A stretch of 64,000 bases of DNA. Origin: Propionibacteriaceae bacterium (GTDB lineage Bacteria > Actinomycetota > Actinomycetes > Propionibacteriales > Propionibacteriaceae). The position numbers and the translations under genes are program-made. Location of the stretch: positions 62,001 to 126,000 of the forward strand of contig JAISJP010000023.1 of the NCBI GenBank assembly GCA_031261455.1, written 5' to 3'. This document shows, in pieces, positions 51,364-61,332 of this stretch. The notes under the pieces were generated by a model. It worked only from the letters and a program-made list of their open reading frames with translations, did no database searches and had not been told where the DNA came from. Positions within the stretch are counted from its first letter, which is position 1. Each line of letters begins with the position of its first letter.

Positions 51364-53333
51364 GCGAGCCGCTGACCTACCGTCCAGCACCCGGTTCCAT
51401 CCCCACGCAACCGGGGGTATACCGGTTCATCGACGCGCGGGGCGTGGTGATTTACGTCGGTAAGGCCAAGAATCTGCGCAACCGGCTCAACAGCTACTTT
51501 GCGTCCCCAGACGGGCTGCATCTGCGCACGCAGATGATGGTGCAGGCGGCGGTCAAGGTGGAGTGGAACGTCGTCCAGAACGAGTTTGAGGCGCTGCAAC
51601 TGGAGTACACCTTCATCAAGAAGTACGACCCCAAGTTCAACGTCATCTTCCGCGACGACAAGTCATACCCGTGGCTGGTCGTCACCTGGAGCGACGAGTA
51701 TCCGCGAGTCTTCGTGACGCGTGGTGCCAAGCGCAAAGGCTGGCGGTACTTCGGCCCATACACGGCCGCCTGGGCGGTGCGTGAGAAGGTTGACTTGCTG
51801 CTGCGCGCGTTCCCGATTCGCACCTGTCGCGATGGTGCTTTCGACTCGGCGAGACGCAGCGGGCGACCTTGCTTGCTGGGGCAGATCGGAAAGTGCAGCG
51901 GGCCTTGCGTCGCTCACGTGAGCGCCACAGAACACCGGGCGACCGTTGCCCAGTTCATGTCCTACCTTAGTGGACACGAGGGTCAGCTTGAACGGCAGTT
52001 GACCCGTCAGATGAAGAGCGCAGCGGCGTCTGAGAACTTTGAGTTGGCCGCGCGGCTTCGGGATTCGTTGGGTGCGCTGCAAAGAGTGGGGGAGCGGAAC
52101 GCCATTGTCCTTCCTGACAACGTGTTTTGCGACGTGATCGCGTTTGCGACCGACAGTCTTGAAGTGGCGGTGCAGGTGTTCTCAGTGCGGGGTGGCCGAG
52201 TTGCCGGACAACAGAGTTGGGTGGCCGAGCGTCTTGAGGACGTCAGTGACGCCGAACTAGTCGAAACGTTTTTGCTACAGCTGTACTCGCAGGAGACTGA
52301 GGACGATGACCGCGTTCCGCCCGAGGTGCTGGTGCCCGAGCTTCCGCCTAGCGTGAGCGTGATGGAAGAGTTGCTGTCGGCGGCACGTGGAGCAGCCGCC
52401 TCAATTCGCGTGCCCCAACGTGGTGAGAAACGAACCCTGCTGGACACGGTGTCCAAGAACGCCACCGAGGCGTTGAGCCTGCACAAACTCAAACGGGCCA
52501 GCGACAAGGACGCCCTCAACCAAGGGCTGATCGAGTTGCAGGAGGCGTTAGGGCTACCCAACGTGCCGCTGCGTATCGAGTGCTTCGACATCTCGCACCT
52601 ACAAGGCACCGAAGTGGTCGGCTCTATGGTGGTGTTTGAGGACGGCGCACCGCGCAAGGGCGAGTACCGGAGGTTCGTCATCAAGAGTTTCGAGGGCTCC
52701 AATGACACGCTGGCGATGGATGAAGTGCTGCGTCGCCGCTTCAACCTCATGTTGGAAGACCGCCGTGAGATGGCCGAAGCCGCTGACGAGGCCGTCGAGG
52801 CCGGTTCCACGCTGATAGATCAGGGCACCAGAGCGCCGCGACGCTTTGGATACTCCCCGGCCCTGGTGGTTGTTGACGGCGGTCTGCCCCAGGTGAACGC
52901 CGCGCAACGGGTTCTTGACGACATGGGCATCGATGACGTAGCCATGTGCGGCCTAGCAAAACGCCTTGAAGAGGTGTGGATCCCCGGCGTGGAGTATCCG
53001 GTGATCCTGCCCCGCACCTCCGAGGGTCTCTATTTGCTGCAACGCCTCCGTGACGAAGCGCACCGATTCGCCATCACGCATCACCGCACCCGCCGCTCCA
53101 AGTCCATGGTGGAGTCCGCGCTGGATGGAGTGCCCGGACTAGGAGAGATGCGTCGCAAAACCCTGATCGGAGCATTCGGATCGCTGAAGAAACTGCGTCA
53201 AGCGAGCGTTGCAGATATCGCCGCCCTGCCCGGAATTGGCGACAAGACCGCTGAAGCGATCAAGGCGGCCGTCTCATCCATCTCTGCATCCACCGCCCTG
53301 AACGCCACCACAGGTGAGATAATCGAGCTATGA
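51360..53333 (+). CDS. uvrC: Excinuclease ABC subunit UvrC
   Basis: A 657-residue dual nuclease. The GIY-YIG domain ([20 protein letters not shown]) makes the 3' cut. It is followed by a UVR helix pair (about 205-240), the RNase H-like domain ([21 protein letters not shown], then [12 protein letters not shown]) for the 5' cut, and C-terminal helix-hairpin-helix motifs ([18 protein letters not shown]). ATG overlaps the uvrA stop, so it shares the uvrA damage promoter. Confidence 0.97.
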   Translation: MSEPLTYRPAPGSIPTQPGVYRFIDARGVVIYVGKAKNLRNRLNSYFASPDGLHLRTQMMVQAAVKVEWNVVQNEFEALQLEYTFIKKYDPKFNVIFRDDKSYPWLVVTWSDEYPRVFVTRGAKRKGWRYFGPYTAAWAVREKVDLLLRAFPIRTCRDGAFDSARRSGRPCLLGQIGKCSGPCVAHVSATEHRATVAQFMSYLSGHEGQLERQLTRQMKSAAASENFELAARLRDSLGALQRVGERNAIVLPDNVFCDVIAFATDSLEVAVQVFSVRGGRVAGQQSWVAERLEDVSDAELVETFLLQLYSQETEDDDRVPPEVLVPELPPSVSVMEELLSAARGAAASIRVPQRGEKRTLLDTVSKNATEALSLHKLKRASDKDALNQGLIELQEALGLPNVPLRIECFDISHLQGTEVVGSMVVFEDGAPRKGEYRRFVIKSFEGSNDTLAMDEVLRRRFNLMLEDRREMAEAADEAVEAGSTLIDQGTRAPRRFGYSPALVVVDGGLPQVNAAQRVLDDMGIDDVAMCGLAKRLEEVWIPGVEYPVILPRTSEGLYLLQRLRDEAHRFAITHHRTRRSKSMVESALDGVPGLGEMRRKTLIGAFGSLKKLRQASVADIAALPGIGDKTAEAIKAAVSSISASTALNATTGEIIEL

Positions 53334-54187
53334 ACTCACCACGCGTGGTCATCATCACCGGCATGTCTGGAGCAGGCCGGGGCACCACCGCGCACATTTT
53401 GGAAGACGCCGGTTGGTTCGTAGTGGACAACCTGCCCCCGTCCATGATGACGCAGTTGCTGAGTGAAGCGGTGTCGCGAGATGTGGAGCGCTTGGCTGTC
53501 GGTCTTGATGTCCGCTCGCGGGATGCCCTTGACCAACTTCCCCAAGTGCTCAGCGAACTTAAAGACCTAGGCGCAGTCACGGAGATTATCTTCATGGACG
53601 CCTCCGACGAAGCCATTGTCAAGCGTCAAGAGTCCGCGCGTCGTCCGCTGCCGTTGCAGGGCACTGGCACACTCACCGAGGCCATCGCGAAAGAGCGCGC
53701 TCATCTGGCGCACCTACGCGCCGCCGCCGATGTGGTTTTTGACACGTCTAGTCTGACCACTAACCAGTTGGCTACGCGAGTAACTCAGGTTTTCGGCGGC
53801 GAGCTTTCGGGCACGTTCTCGCTATTGGTCATGAGTTTTGGGTTCAAGCACGGACTTCCGATGGACGCGGATATGGTCTTTGACGCCCGCTTCTTGCCCA
53901 ATCCGTACTGGGTGCCCGAACTGCGTCACCAGAGCGGCCTAGACGAGGGCGTTGCCGAGTTCGTGCTCTGTCTGCCTCCCGCGCAAGCCTTCGTCACCCA
54001 AGTCACCGGGCTGCTTGAGGGCGTGCGCCCCGGATACATTCGTGAGGGCAAGCGCAGCGCGGTCGTTGCCGTTGGCTGCACCGGAGGTCAACACCGTTCC
54101 GTCGCGCTTGCCGAGGCAATTGCGCATCGACTCACTGAACCCAACTGGAGCGCCACCACGATGCATCGCGACCTGCATCGGTCGTAG
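53330..54187 (+). CDS. rapZ: RNase adapter/nucleotide-binding protein RapZ
   Basis: A 285-residue ATPase-like protein (YvcJ family). The P-loop is [10 protein letters not shown] (usual GxSGAGRST), followed by VDNLPPSMM and [10 protein letters not shown] near the end, both diagnostic. In some bacteria it controls glucosamine-6-phosphate synthesis or competence; the role here is unknown. ATGA overlap with uvrC. yvcK, which often separates rapZ and whiA, is absent between them here. Confidence 0.94.
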   Translation: MNSPRVVIITGMSGAGRGTTAHILEDAGWFVVDNLPPSMMTQLLSEAVSRDVERLAVGLDVRSRDALDQLPQVLSELKDLGAVTEIIFMDASDEAIVKRQESARRPLPLQGTGTLTEAIAKERAHLAHLRAAADVVFDTSSLTTNQLATRVTQVFGGELSGTFSLLVMSFGFKHGLPMDADMVFDARFLPNPYWVPELRHQSGLDEGVAEFVLCLPPAQAFVTQVTGLLEGVRPGYIREGKRSAVVAVGCTGGQHRSVALAEAIAHRLTEPNWSATTMHRDLHRS

Positions 54188-54255
54188 CCTGCGGGTCGAA
54201 GTGCCGCTATCGCGCCACGGCGTTAACCGCTTCATTGTCTTCACGTCCAGGACTT

Positions 54256-54286
54256 GTTATTCTGCGCCCAGTTGCAGAGTCTCACA
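54256..54286. repeat. CTGCG repeat between rapZ and whiA
   Basis: GTTATTCTGCGCCCAGTTGC followed by AGAGTCTCAC; a degenerate half unit. Confidence 0.5.
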
Positions 54287-54321
54287 GACATGAACCGGTG
54301 TCGTATGGCAAAATAGCCCTC

Positions 54322-55311
54322 ATGGCGTTGACGCAACAGGTGAAGTCTGAGCTTTCTACCACTTCTGACATGAAGCCCAGCGCGCGTCGAGTCGAGGCCG
54401 CAACGATGCTCCGCTTTGCCGGGGGCATTCACATTGTTGCGGGTCAGATAGTAGTGGAGGCGGAGTTTGACACCGGCGCGGCTGCCCGCAGGCTGCGCTC
54501 CACAGTTGGGGACGTTTTCGGACTCGACTCCGAGATGCTGGTCATCAACGCTTCGGGCATCAAACGGTCAACTCGCTACGTAGTCAGGTTTGTGAAAGAC
54601 GGCGCCGCCTTGGCGCGGCAGTCCGGACTCATCGACGCCGCCGGTCGCCCCGTACGTGGCCTACCATCGGCGGTAGTCAGCGCATCCCGCTCAGAGCAGA
54701 TCGCCGTGTGGCGGGGGGCTTTTCTGGCTCGTGGTTCGCTGACCGAACCCGGCAAGTCAACGTCCTTAGAGATCACCTGCCCGTCAGCAGAGGCCGCCAT
54801 GGCGCTGGTTGGCTCTGCTCGTCGTCTGGATGTGAGCGCAAAACAGCGCGAGGTGCGCGGTATCGACCGCGTGGTCGTGCGTGATGGCGACGCCATCATG
54901 AGCCTGCTCACCCGCATGGGTGCACATGCATCCGTGCTGCTGTGGGAGGAGCACCGCATCCGCCGTGACGTGACGTCAAGCGTTAACCGGCTCGCAAACT
55001 TTGATGACGCTAACATGCGTAGATCCGCCCGTGCTGCCGTCGCCGCCGGGGCGCGGGTGCAACGCGCCCTTGAGATACTCGCTGACGACGTCCCTGAGCA
55101 TCTGCGAGCCGCTGGCGTCCTGCGCGTCGCCAATCAGCAGGCATCTCTTGAGGAACTCGGCCAACTGCACGTGCCCCCGCTCACCAAAGACGCCATCGCG
55201 GGCCGCATCCGTCGCCTGCTAGCCATGGCCGACAAAGCGGCCGAAGACCAGGGCATCCCCAACACCGAAGCCAATCTGCCCACCGACTTCCTCGACAACG
55301 AAGACGACTAG
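54322..55311 (+). CDS. whiA: Sporulation/cell-division regulator WhiA
   Basis: A 329-residue DNA-binding protein with a degenerate LAGLIDADG-homing-endonuclease N-terminal fold ([31 protein letters not shown]) and a C-terminal helix-turn-helix ([24 protein letters not shown]). The set is conserved across Gram-positive bacteria, including non-sporulating ones, where it affects division. ATG 54322 has CAAAAT 7 nt upstream, perhaps leaderless. The start in the longer frame (54235) is not supported. Confidence 0.95.
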   Translation: MALTQQVKSELSTTSDMKPSARRVEAATMLRFAGGIHIVAGQIVVEAEFDTGAAARRLRSTVGDVFGLDSEMLVINASGIKRSTRYVVRFVKDGAALARQSGLIDAAGRPVRGLPSAVVSASRSEQIAVWRGAFLARGSLTEPGKSTSLEITCPSAEAAMALVGSARRLDVSAKQREVRGIDRVVVRDGDAIMSLLTRMGAHASVLLWEEHRIRRDVTSSVNRLANFDDANMRRSARAAVAAGARVQRALEILADDVPEHLRAAGVLRVANQQASLEELGQLHVPPLTKDAIAGRIRRLLAMADKAAEDQGIPNTEANLPTDFLDNEDD

Positions 55312-56664
<1,353 letters not shown>

Positions 56665-56682
56665 GAACCACGCGAATCCTCT

Positions 56683-56711
56683 GGGATGCCGCTCGTCCAC
56701 GATGGCATCCC
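56683..56711. repeat. Hairpin after gap
   Basis: GGGATGCC (56683-56690) pairs with GGCATCCC (56704-56711) around 13 nt. Confidence 0.6.
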
Positions 56712-56713
56712 GG

Positions 56714-56749
56714 CCACGTCATGCTGCGCGTAGTCGCAGCATGACGTGG
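56714..56749. repeat. Perfect 15-bp palindrome between gap and pgk
   Basis: CCACGTCATGCTGCG (56714-56728) pairs fully with CGCAGCATGACGTGG (56735-56749) around a 6-nt loop. It is a symmetrical member of the CTGCG repeat family and could also act as an mRNA stability or partial termination site. Confidence 0.8.
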
Positions 56750-56818
56750 AGCCAACGGTTGACGCAAGACTCAGGAGCGTCGTGCCAACCACACAAGACA
56801 ACGTGATCGAAAGGCGAA

Positions 56819-58030
56819 GTGAAAGTGAAGTCTGTAACTGAACTGGGTGACCTGAAGGGTCTGCGGGTGTTGGTCCGCAACGACTTCAACACCCCGATGA
56901 AGGGTGGCGAGATCACCGATGACGGTCGCATCCGCGCCGCCCTGCCCACTCTGAAATACCTGCTGGACGGCGGCGCTCGCGTCACCGTCATGGCGCACCT
57001 TGGCAAGCCTAAGGGCCAAGTCGATCCAAAGAAGACGCTGGCACCCATCGCGGCGCGACTGTCTGAACTGCTGGGTCAGCCGGTACCGCTCGCTGGGGAC
57101 TCCGGTGGGCCTGAGTCCATCGCCCTCTCCGAGAGCCTGAAGGACGGCGAGATCGCTCTGGTAGAGAACATCCGGTTCGAGCCTGCCGAAGAAAGCAAGG
57201 ACGAGGCGGCGCGGTTCGCATTTGCGCAGCGCCTAGCGCAGTTGGGAGACGTGTTTGTCTCCGACGGCTTTGGGGTGGTGCATCGTAAGCACACGAGTGT
57301 CTATGACATCGCGCGTCTGCTGCCGTCCTACGCTGGCGGTCTAGTCGAGGCCGAAACCAACGTGCTCAAGGCGCTCGCCGTCGATCCGAAGCCCCCATTC
57401 GTGGTAGTGCTCGGCGGAGCAAAGGTGGCCGACAAACTGTTGGTTATCGAAAATCTGCTGAAAGTCGCCGACACTTTGGTGATCGGTGGCGGCATGGCGT
57501 TCACGTTCTTGGCCGCGCAGGGTCTTGAAGTGGGCAAGTCCATTCTCGATGCCGAAAACATCGAAACCTGCAAAGGCTACTTGGCTACGGCAGAAGCCAC
57601 GGGCAAGAAGATCATCCTGCCCGTTGACGCCCGCGTGGCGCCCGGTATCGACTTTGAGACCAACACCATCATCGGTGAGGCCAGTGTGGTTGCTATCGAC
57701 GCGATCCCTGCCGATCAGGGCGGGTACGACATCGGCCCGGACACTGAAGCGCTCTTCGTCGATGCCATCAAGGGTGCGCACACCGTGTTCTGGAACGGCC
57801 CGATGGGCGTGTTCGAGGTGGCAGAGTTCGCCGCTGGCACCAAGGCCATCGCTCAGGCGCTCACCGAAGTTGACGGGCTGTCCGTTGTCGGTGGCGGTGA
57901 CTCAGCGGCTGCGGTGCGCGACTTTGGGTTTGCCGATGACGCCTTCGGCCACATCTCCACTGGCGGTGGCGCTAGCCTAGAGTATCTTGAAGGCAAGACG
58001 CTGCCCGGCATCGCCGTGTTGGAAGACTGA
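56819..58030 (+). CDS. pgk: Phosphoglycerate kinase
   Basis: A 403-residue glycolytic kinase. [12 protein letters not shown] (usual RVDFNVP), [16 protein letters not shown], and the nucleotide loop [15 protein letters not shown] with [15 protein letters not shown] are visible. GTG 56819 is given; GTG 56825 has better spacing (10 nt) from AAGG and would remove two residues. tpiA begins 33 nt after the stop. Confidence 0.97.
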   Translation: MKVKSVTELGDLKGLRVLVRNDFNTPMKGGEITDDGRIRAALPTLKYLLDGGARVTVMAHLGKPKGQVDPKKTLAPIAARLSELLGQPVPLAGDSGGPESIALSESLKDGEIALVENIRFEPAEESKDEAARFAFAQRLAQLGDVFVSDGFGVVHRKHTSVYDIARLLPSYAGGLVEAETNVLKALAVDPKPPFVVVLGGAKVADKLLVIENLLKVADTLVIGGGMAFTFLAAQGLEVGKSILDAENIETCKGYLATAEATGKKIILPVDARVAPGIDFETNTIIGEASVVAIDAIPADQGGYDIGPDTEALFVDAIKGAHTVFWNGPMGVFEVAEFAAGTKAIAQALTEVDGLSVVGGGDSAAAVRDFGFADDAFGHISTGGGASLEYLEGKTLPGIAVLED

Positions 58031-58063
58031 GATACCTAGAGAAGACCAAAGAGACGAGGACGT

Positions 58064-58852
58064 ATGCCCCGCAAGCCGCTGATCGCTGGCAACTGGAAGA
58101 TGAACGTCAACCACATCGAGTCTGTCGGCTTGGTGCAAAAGTTGGCGTGGGCTCTCACAGATCTGAAGTTTGACCCGAAGAAGGCGGAGTGCCTTGTCAT
58201 CCCGCCATTCACCGACCTGCGCACTGTGCAGATCGTCATTGAGGGCGACAGACTTCCGATCTCGTGGGGCGCGCAAGACGTTTCCGAGCACCAGAACGGC
58301 GCATACACCGGCGATGTCTCTGCGGACATGCTGGTCAAGCTTGGCTGCACTTATGTGGTCATCGGGCACTCGGAGCGTCGCCAGTATCACAACGAGAGTG
58401 ACCGCACCGTCAACGAGAAGTCCCGTCTCGCTTTGGACAAGGCACTCACTCCGATCATCTGCGTGGGGGAGGGTCTTGGCGTTCGCCGAGCCGGTGAACA
58501 TGTCGAGTTCACCCTAGATCAGGTCCGTGGGGCGTTGGAGGACATTGCGGCTGATGCGGCCGCGAAGATTGTCATCGCCTATGAGCCGGTTTGGGCGATA
58601 GGCACCGGCGAGGTGGCCACCCCAGATGATGCCCAAGAGGTCTGCGGGGCCATCCGCGAAGAGCTGCGCACGCGCTATGGCGACGATGTCGCCGACGCCG
58701 TTCGCATCCTCTACGGCGGCTCGGTGAAGGCATCCGGCATCGTGGCGCTCATGGTTAAGGACGACGTTGACGGTGTTCTTGTTGGTGGAGCAAGCCTAGA
58801 TCCGCAAGAGTTTGCGCTAATCACCCGCTTCTACGAGTCGCCCAACAGCTAG
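58064..58852 (+). CDS. tpiA: Triosephosphate isomerase
   Basis: A 262-residue barrel enzyme. AGNWKMN contains the catalytic Lys, VIGHSERR the His, and [11 protein letters not shown] the Glu; the phosphate loop is YGGSVKASG. All are intact. It completes the three-gene glycolytic block and ends at a strong bidirectional hairpin. Confidence 0.98.
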   Translation: MPRKPLIAGNWKMNVNHIESVGLVQKLAWALTDLKFDPKKAECLVIPPFTDLRTVQIVIEGDRLPISWGAQDVSEHQNGAYTGDVSADMLVKLGCTYVVIGHSERRQYHNESDRTVNEKSRLALDKALTPIICVGEGLGVRRAGEHVEFTLDQVRGALEDIAADAAAKIVIAYEPVWAIGTGEVATPDDAQEVCGAIREELRTRYGDDVADAVRILYGGSVKASGIVALMVKDDVDGVLVGGASLDPQEFALITRFYESPNS

Positions 58853-58932
58853 GCACACTCCCTGAAACAGCTCAGTGACACCAGCAGGTCTAGCAACAGA
58901 GCTAAAGGAAACCGACACGAGCCACAGAAACC

Positions 58933-58974
58933 AAGAGGTCCGAACTCTCCCTGATGGGGGAGTCCGGACCTCTT
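58933..58974. terminator. Bidirectional terminator after tpiA
   Basis: AAGAGGTCCG (58933-58942) pairs with CGGACCTCTT (58965-58974), with inner ACTC/GAGT pairing. It sits between convergent genes and has A/T ends on both sides. Confidence 0.8.
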
Positions 58975-59004
58975 CGCTTGTCTACGCGGGGCTAGCGTTT
59001 GTCG

Positions 59005-59967
59005 CTAGCTCTGCGGCGGATACGGTGCCTGCGGCGGGTACTGCTCGGCAGGCGGAGCAACCGGCGGTTGAGCGGCGGGAGCCGGAGTCGCAGGGTAACC
59101 CACCGGAGCGTTAGGGTCCACATAAGGTGGCTGTGGCTGTGGCTGTGGCTGTGGTGCACCATATGCGGCGTTCGGGTCCCCATATGGTGCTTGCTGTGGC
59201 GGTATGCCATATCCGGCATTGGGATCACCATATGCACCTTGGGGGGCATAGCTGGGCACCGTCTGATATCCGGCCTGCGCATAATACGCCGCCTGCTGTG
59301 CGGCCGCCGCCTTCTCAGCCTTCGACTTCTTCAGTTTCAGCGCCACAAAGATGCCGATACCCGCGACGATAACCACGCCACCTGCGATCAACAAGATGGG
59401 GAGCAGCGAGTCGGTGACACTAGCGGAGTCTTTGCCGGTGGCGGACAGTCCGCTGGTCAAGTCAGAAATCTTCGACCAAGTAACGGTATTGCTTCCCAGA
59501 CCCGAAACCTCTCCAGAACCGGAATTGGCGGTTACCTTGCCCGGGAACGTGACCGAGAAAGTGAAACCTGTGATCGCGTCCAGCGAAGCACCCATCTCGG
59601 ACAGTTCAGCCCCCATATCTGCACCGTCCATGGTGAACGTATACTCACCGTTGCCATGGGCGAGCCGACCAGAACTGCCTTGATTGAAAGCGTCAAGAGT
59701 AAGTGTTTCAGACCATTTGCAGCCGATGGTGTCCTTTGTGGTCCATGGCTCGCCCGGCCCGTTGCCGATGGGAGACTCGCTCTCGCCCAAGTCGCACAAG
59801 TCAGTGACGCTCATGGCATCGGCATAGGCTTTCTCAAGACCCATGGAGATGGACACGATGATGCTGGAATCGTCTTTGATCTCGACGTTAGTCTCGTATG
59901 TCAGACACCCGGTGAGGAGTGCCGCAAGCGGAATTAGAGCAAGCGCTCTGGCGAACTTAGCTTTCAT
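59005..59967 (-). CDS. LppM-like lipoprotein with Pro/Gln/Tyr-rich tail
   Basis: A 320-residue protein with lipobox LTGC near residue 20 and an LppM-type beta domain (TYETNVEIKDDSSIIVSISMG; FTFSVTFPGKV). A second hydrophobic helix lies near 190-215, followed by a cytoplasmic-type tail of repeats such as YGDPNAGYG and PQPQPQPQPP. The TM plus tail after a lipobox is odd but recurs in actinobacteria. ATG 59967 is chosen because TAGACT (59980-59975) is 7 nt upstream, a leaderless pattern. The function is unknown. Confidence 0.8.
   Translation of the reverse strand: MKAKFARALALIPLAALLTGCLTYETNVEIKDDSSIIVSISMGLEKAYADAMSVTDLCDLGESESPIGNGPGEPWTTKDTIGCKWSETLTLDAFNQGSSGRLAHGNGEYTFTMDGADMGAELSEMGASLDAITGFTFSVTFPGKVTANSGSGEVSGLGSNTVTWSKISDLTSGLSATGKDSASVTDSLLPILLIAGGVVIVAGIGIFVALKLKKSKAEKAAAAQQAAYYAQAGYQTVPSYAPQGAYGDPNAGYGIPPQQAPYGDPNAAYGAPQPQPQPQPPYVDPNAPVGYPATPAPAAQPPVAPPAEQYPPQAPYPPQS
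59129..59152 (-). repeat. Hexanucleotide microsatellite (GGCTGT)x4 in the lipoprotein tail
   Basis: Four exact tandem GGCTGT units encode Pro-Gln repeats on the minus strand. Slippage would change length without a frameshift. Confidence 0.85.
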
Positions 59968-60020
59968 GCACCCGAGTCTATACCGCACCAGGTGTCGGCA
60001 ACCGGAAGAGTTTGTGAACC

Positions 60021-60046
60021 TGTGGATAACTGTTTCCTGTGGATAG
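60021..60046. promoter_or_regulatory. Direct pair of DnaA-box-like sites
   Basis: TGTGGATAA (60021-60029) and TGTGGATAG (60038-60046), each preceded by CC, lie in the divergent gap between the lipoprotein gene and secG. Confidence 0.5.
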
Positions 60047-60084
60047 CTAGACATGTCAAATGCATCAAGCTCCCGCTGATGCTG

Positions 60085-60090
60085 TAAGAT
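60085..60090 (+). promoter_or_regulatory. secG -10 box
   Basis: TAAGAT, ending 8 nt before GTG 60099 and 23 nt before ATG 60114. Confidence 0.4.
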
Positions 60091-60113
60091 GTCTAGACGT
60101 GGTTCTAGTTCCT

Positions 60114-60473
60114 ATGCTCACTTGGCCTCAGCTCACGCTGAGCGTGCTGCTCATCATCTTTTCTGTGATCCTCACGCTTTTTGTGCTGCTGCACAAGGGC
60201 CGTGGTGGTGGCATGGGTGACCTGTTCGGTGGTGGCATGTCCACCGCTATGGGCGGCACTTCAGTCGCCGAACGCAACTTGGACCGCATCACGGTCATCG
60301 TCACCACGCTCTGGGTGGCGTGCATCGTGGCCCTGCTGGTGCTGTATCGCTACTTCCCTGAGGCGGCCACCGAGGAGCCTCCTGCCGCGAGCACCCCTGT
60401 TGTGACCGTGCCTTCCGACACGCCGTCTCCCTCTGACGCGGCATCGCCTGACGATGAGGACACTGAAGACTAA
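60114..60473 (+). CDS. secG: Preprotein translocase subunit SecG
   Basis: A 119-residue partner of SecYE. Two helices flank the signature LLHKGRGGGMGDLFGGGM and SVAERNLDRIT; an acidic Pro/Ser tail follows. ATG 60114 is taken; GTG 60099 would be leaderless with TAAGAT and add five residues. The tpiA-secG order is standard in actinobacteria, here separated by a minus-strand gene. Confidence 0.93.
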   Translation: MLTWPQLTLSVLLIIFSVILTLFVLLHKGRGGGMGDLFGGGMSTAMGGTSVAERNLDRITVIVTTLWVACIVALLVLYRYFPEAATEEPPAASTPVVTVPSDTPSPSDAASPDDEDTED

Positions 60474-60585
60474 ATAGTCTTGCCCAAGCCTCTCGGGACT
60501 TCCCAGTCTCTAATGGTGATTGGCTTTCGCTAGCAGTTGCTAGACCGATTGTTTTCTAAGTCCTCAGAGTACCTGTGGCAACGCT

Positions 60586-61314
60586 CTAGAGCGCGCAGTG
60601 AAAGTAGGGCAGTTCGCGGGCTGCAGCCTCGTCCAGCACCCATTCGGTGCGCTCTGTGCCAGCAACATGTGTCGCGGGCTGAGTTCTGTCACCGGAGAAC
60701 GCGCGTAACACGGCGTCTGCTACGCTGTGCCCAAACCCAAACAGCCACACGTCGCGGGAACGGTTTAGCGCCCGCAGCGTCATAGTTATGCGCTCGCTCT
60801 TGGCGGGCGACTCCTCGTCATGCACTGGCATAACGCAACGGTTGCTGACAAACTGCTGCAAAAACGCAGGGGAGTCAGGAAACAGACTGGCAACTCGCCC
60901 ATCCGACCCCATGCCCAACATACAGATATCGAGCACGGTGTCGCCAAACTCTTGCTCGTAGGCCAGCGCTGCCGCGTCAACGTCCGGCATTCCGGCCTTG
61001 GAGGGCATGGGATGGGCATTAGCGGTGCGGAATGGCACCGCTGAACCGAGTAACGCCAGTGTGGACGTAGAAACCCGTTCGGAGTCGTTCGGCTGTACAA
61101 AGGCGTCGTGGGTCCACCACAGATGGAGTCTTTCGGGGTCAACTTGAGCAAGACCCTCCGCGTGCAGGGCGGCCGCCCACAACATGCGGCCGCCCTCGGC
61201 GAGTCCTATGTTGACGCACTCTTGCGTCGCCTGTAGTTGCACAATGCGTGCCACCAACCTGGCCGACGCGCTCGTGGCCAAGTCGTCCAAGTGGAGGTAT
61301 CGATGAATCCTCAC
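60586..61314 (-). CDS. pgl: 6-phosphogluconolactonase-like protein, altered motifs
   Basis: A 242-residue protein of the DevB/Pgl fold. Recognisable parts are LHLWWTHDAF (usual HLWWGDER), DVDAAALAYEQE, LGMGSDGRVASLFP (usual GPDGHVASLFP) and ERITMTLRALNRSRDVWLF. The usual TGG(S/T) phosphate loop reads AEGG, and the conserved His is Arg. It may be inactive or changed in specificity. GTG 61314 lies 18 nt after the hppA stop. opcA and zwf, usual neighbours, are absent. Confidence 0.75.
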   Translation of the reverse strand: MRIHRYLHLDDLATSASARLVARIVQLQATQECVNIGLAEGGRMLWAAALHAEGLAQVDPERLHLWWTHDAFVQPNDSERVSTSTLALLGSAVPFRTANAHPMPSKAGMPDVDAAALAYEQEFGDTVLDICMLGMGSDGRVASLFPDSPAFLQQFVSNRCVMPVHDEESPAKSERITMTLRALNRSRDVWLFGFGHSVADAVLRAFSGDRTQPATHVAGTERTEWVLDEAAARELPYFHCAL

Positions 61315-61332
61315 TGTTCGACTCGGGTTTGG

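Noticed and set aside
59005..59300. Plus-strand frames rich in Arg/Leu/Trp opposite the lipoprotein tail
   Set aside because: They are reverse readings of Pro/Gln/Tyr repeats and lack start signals.
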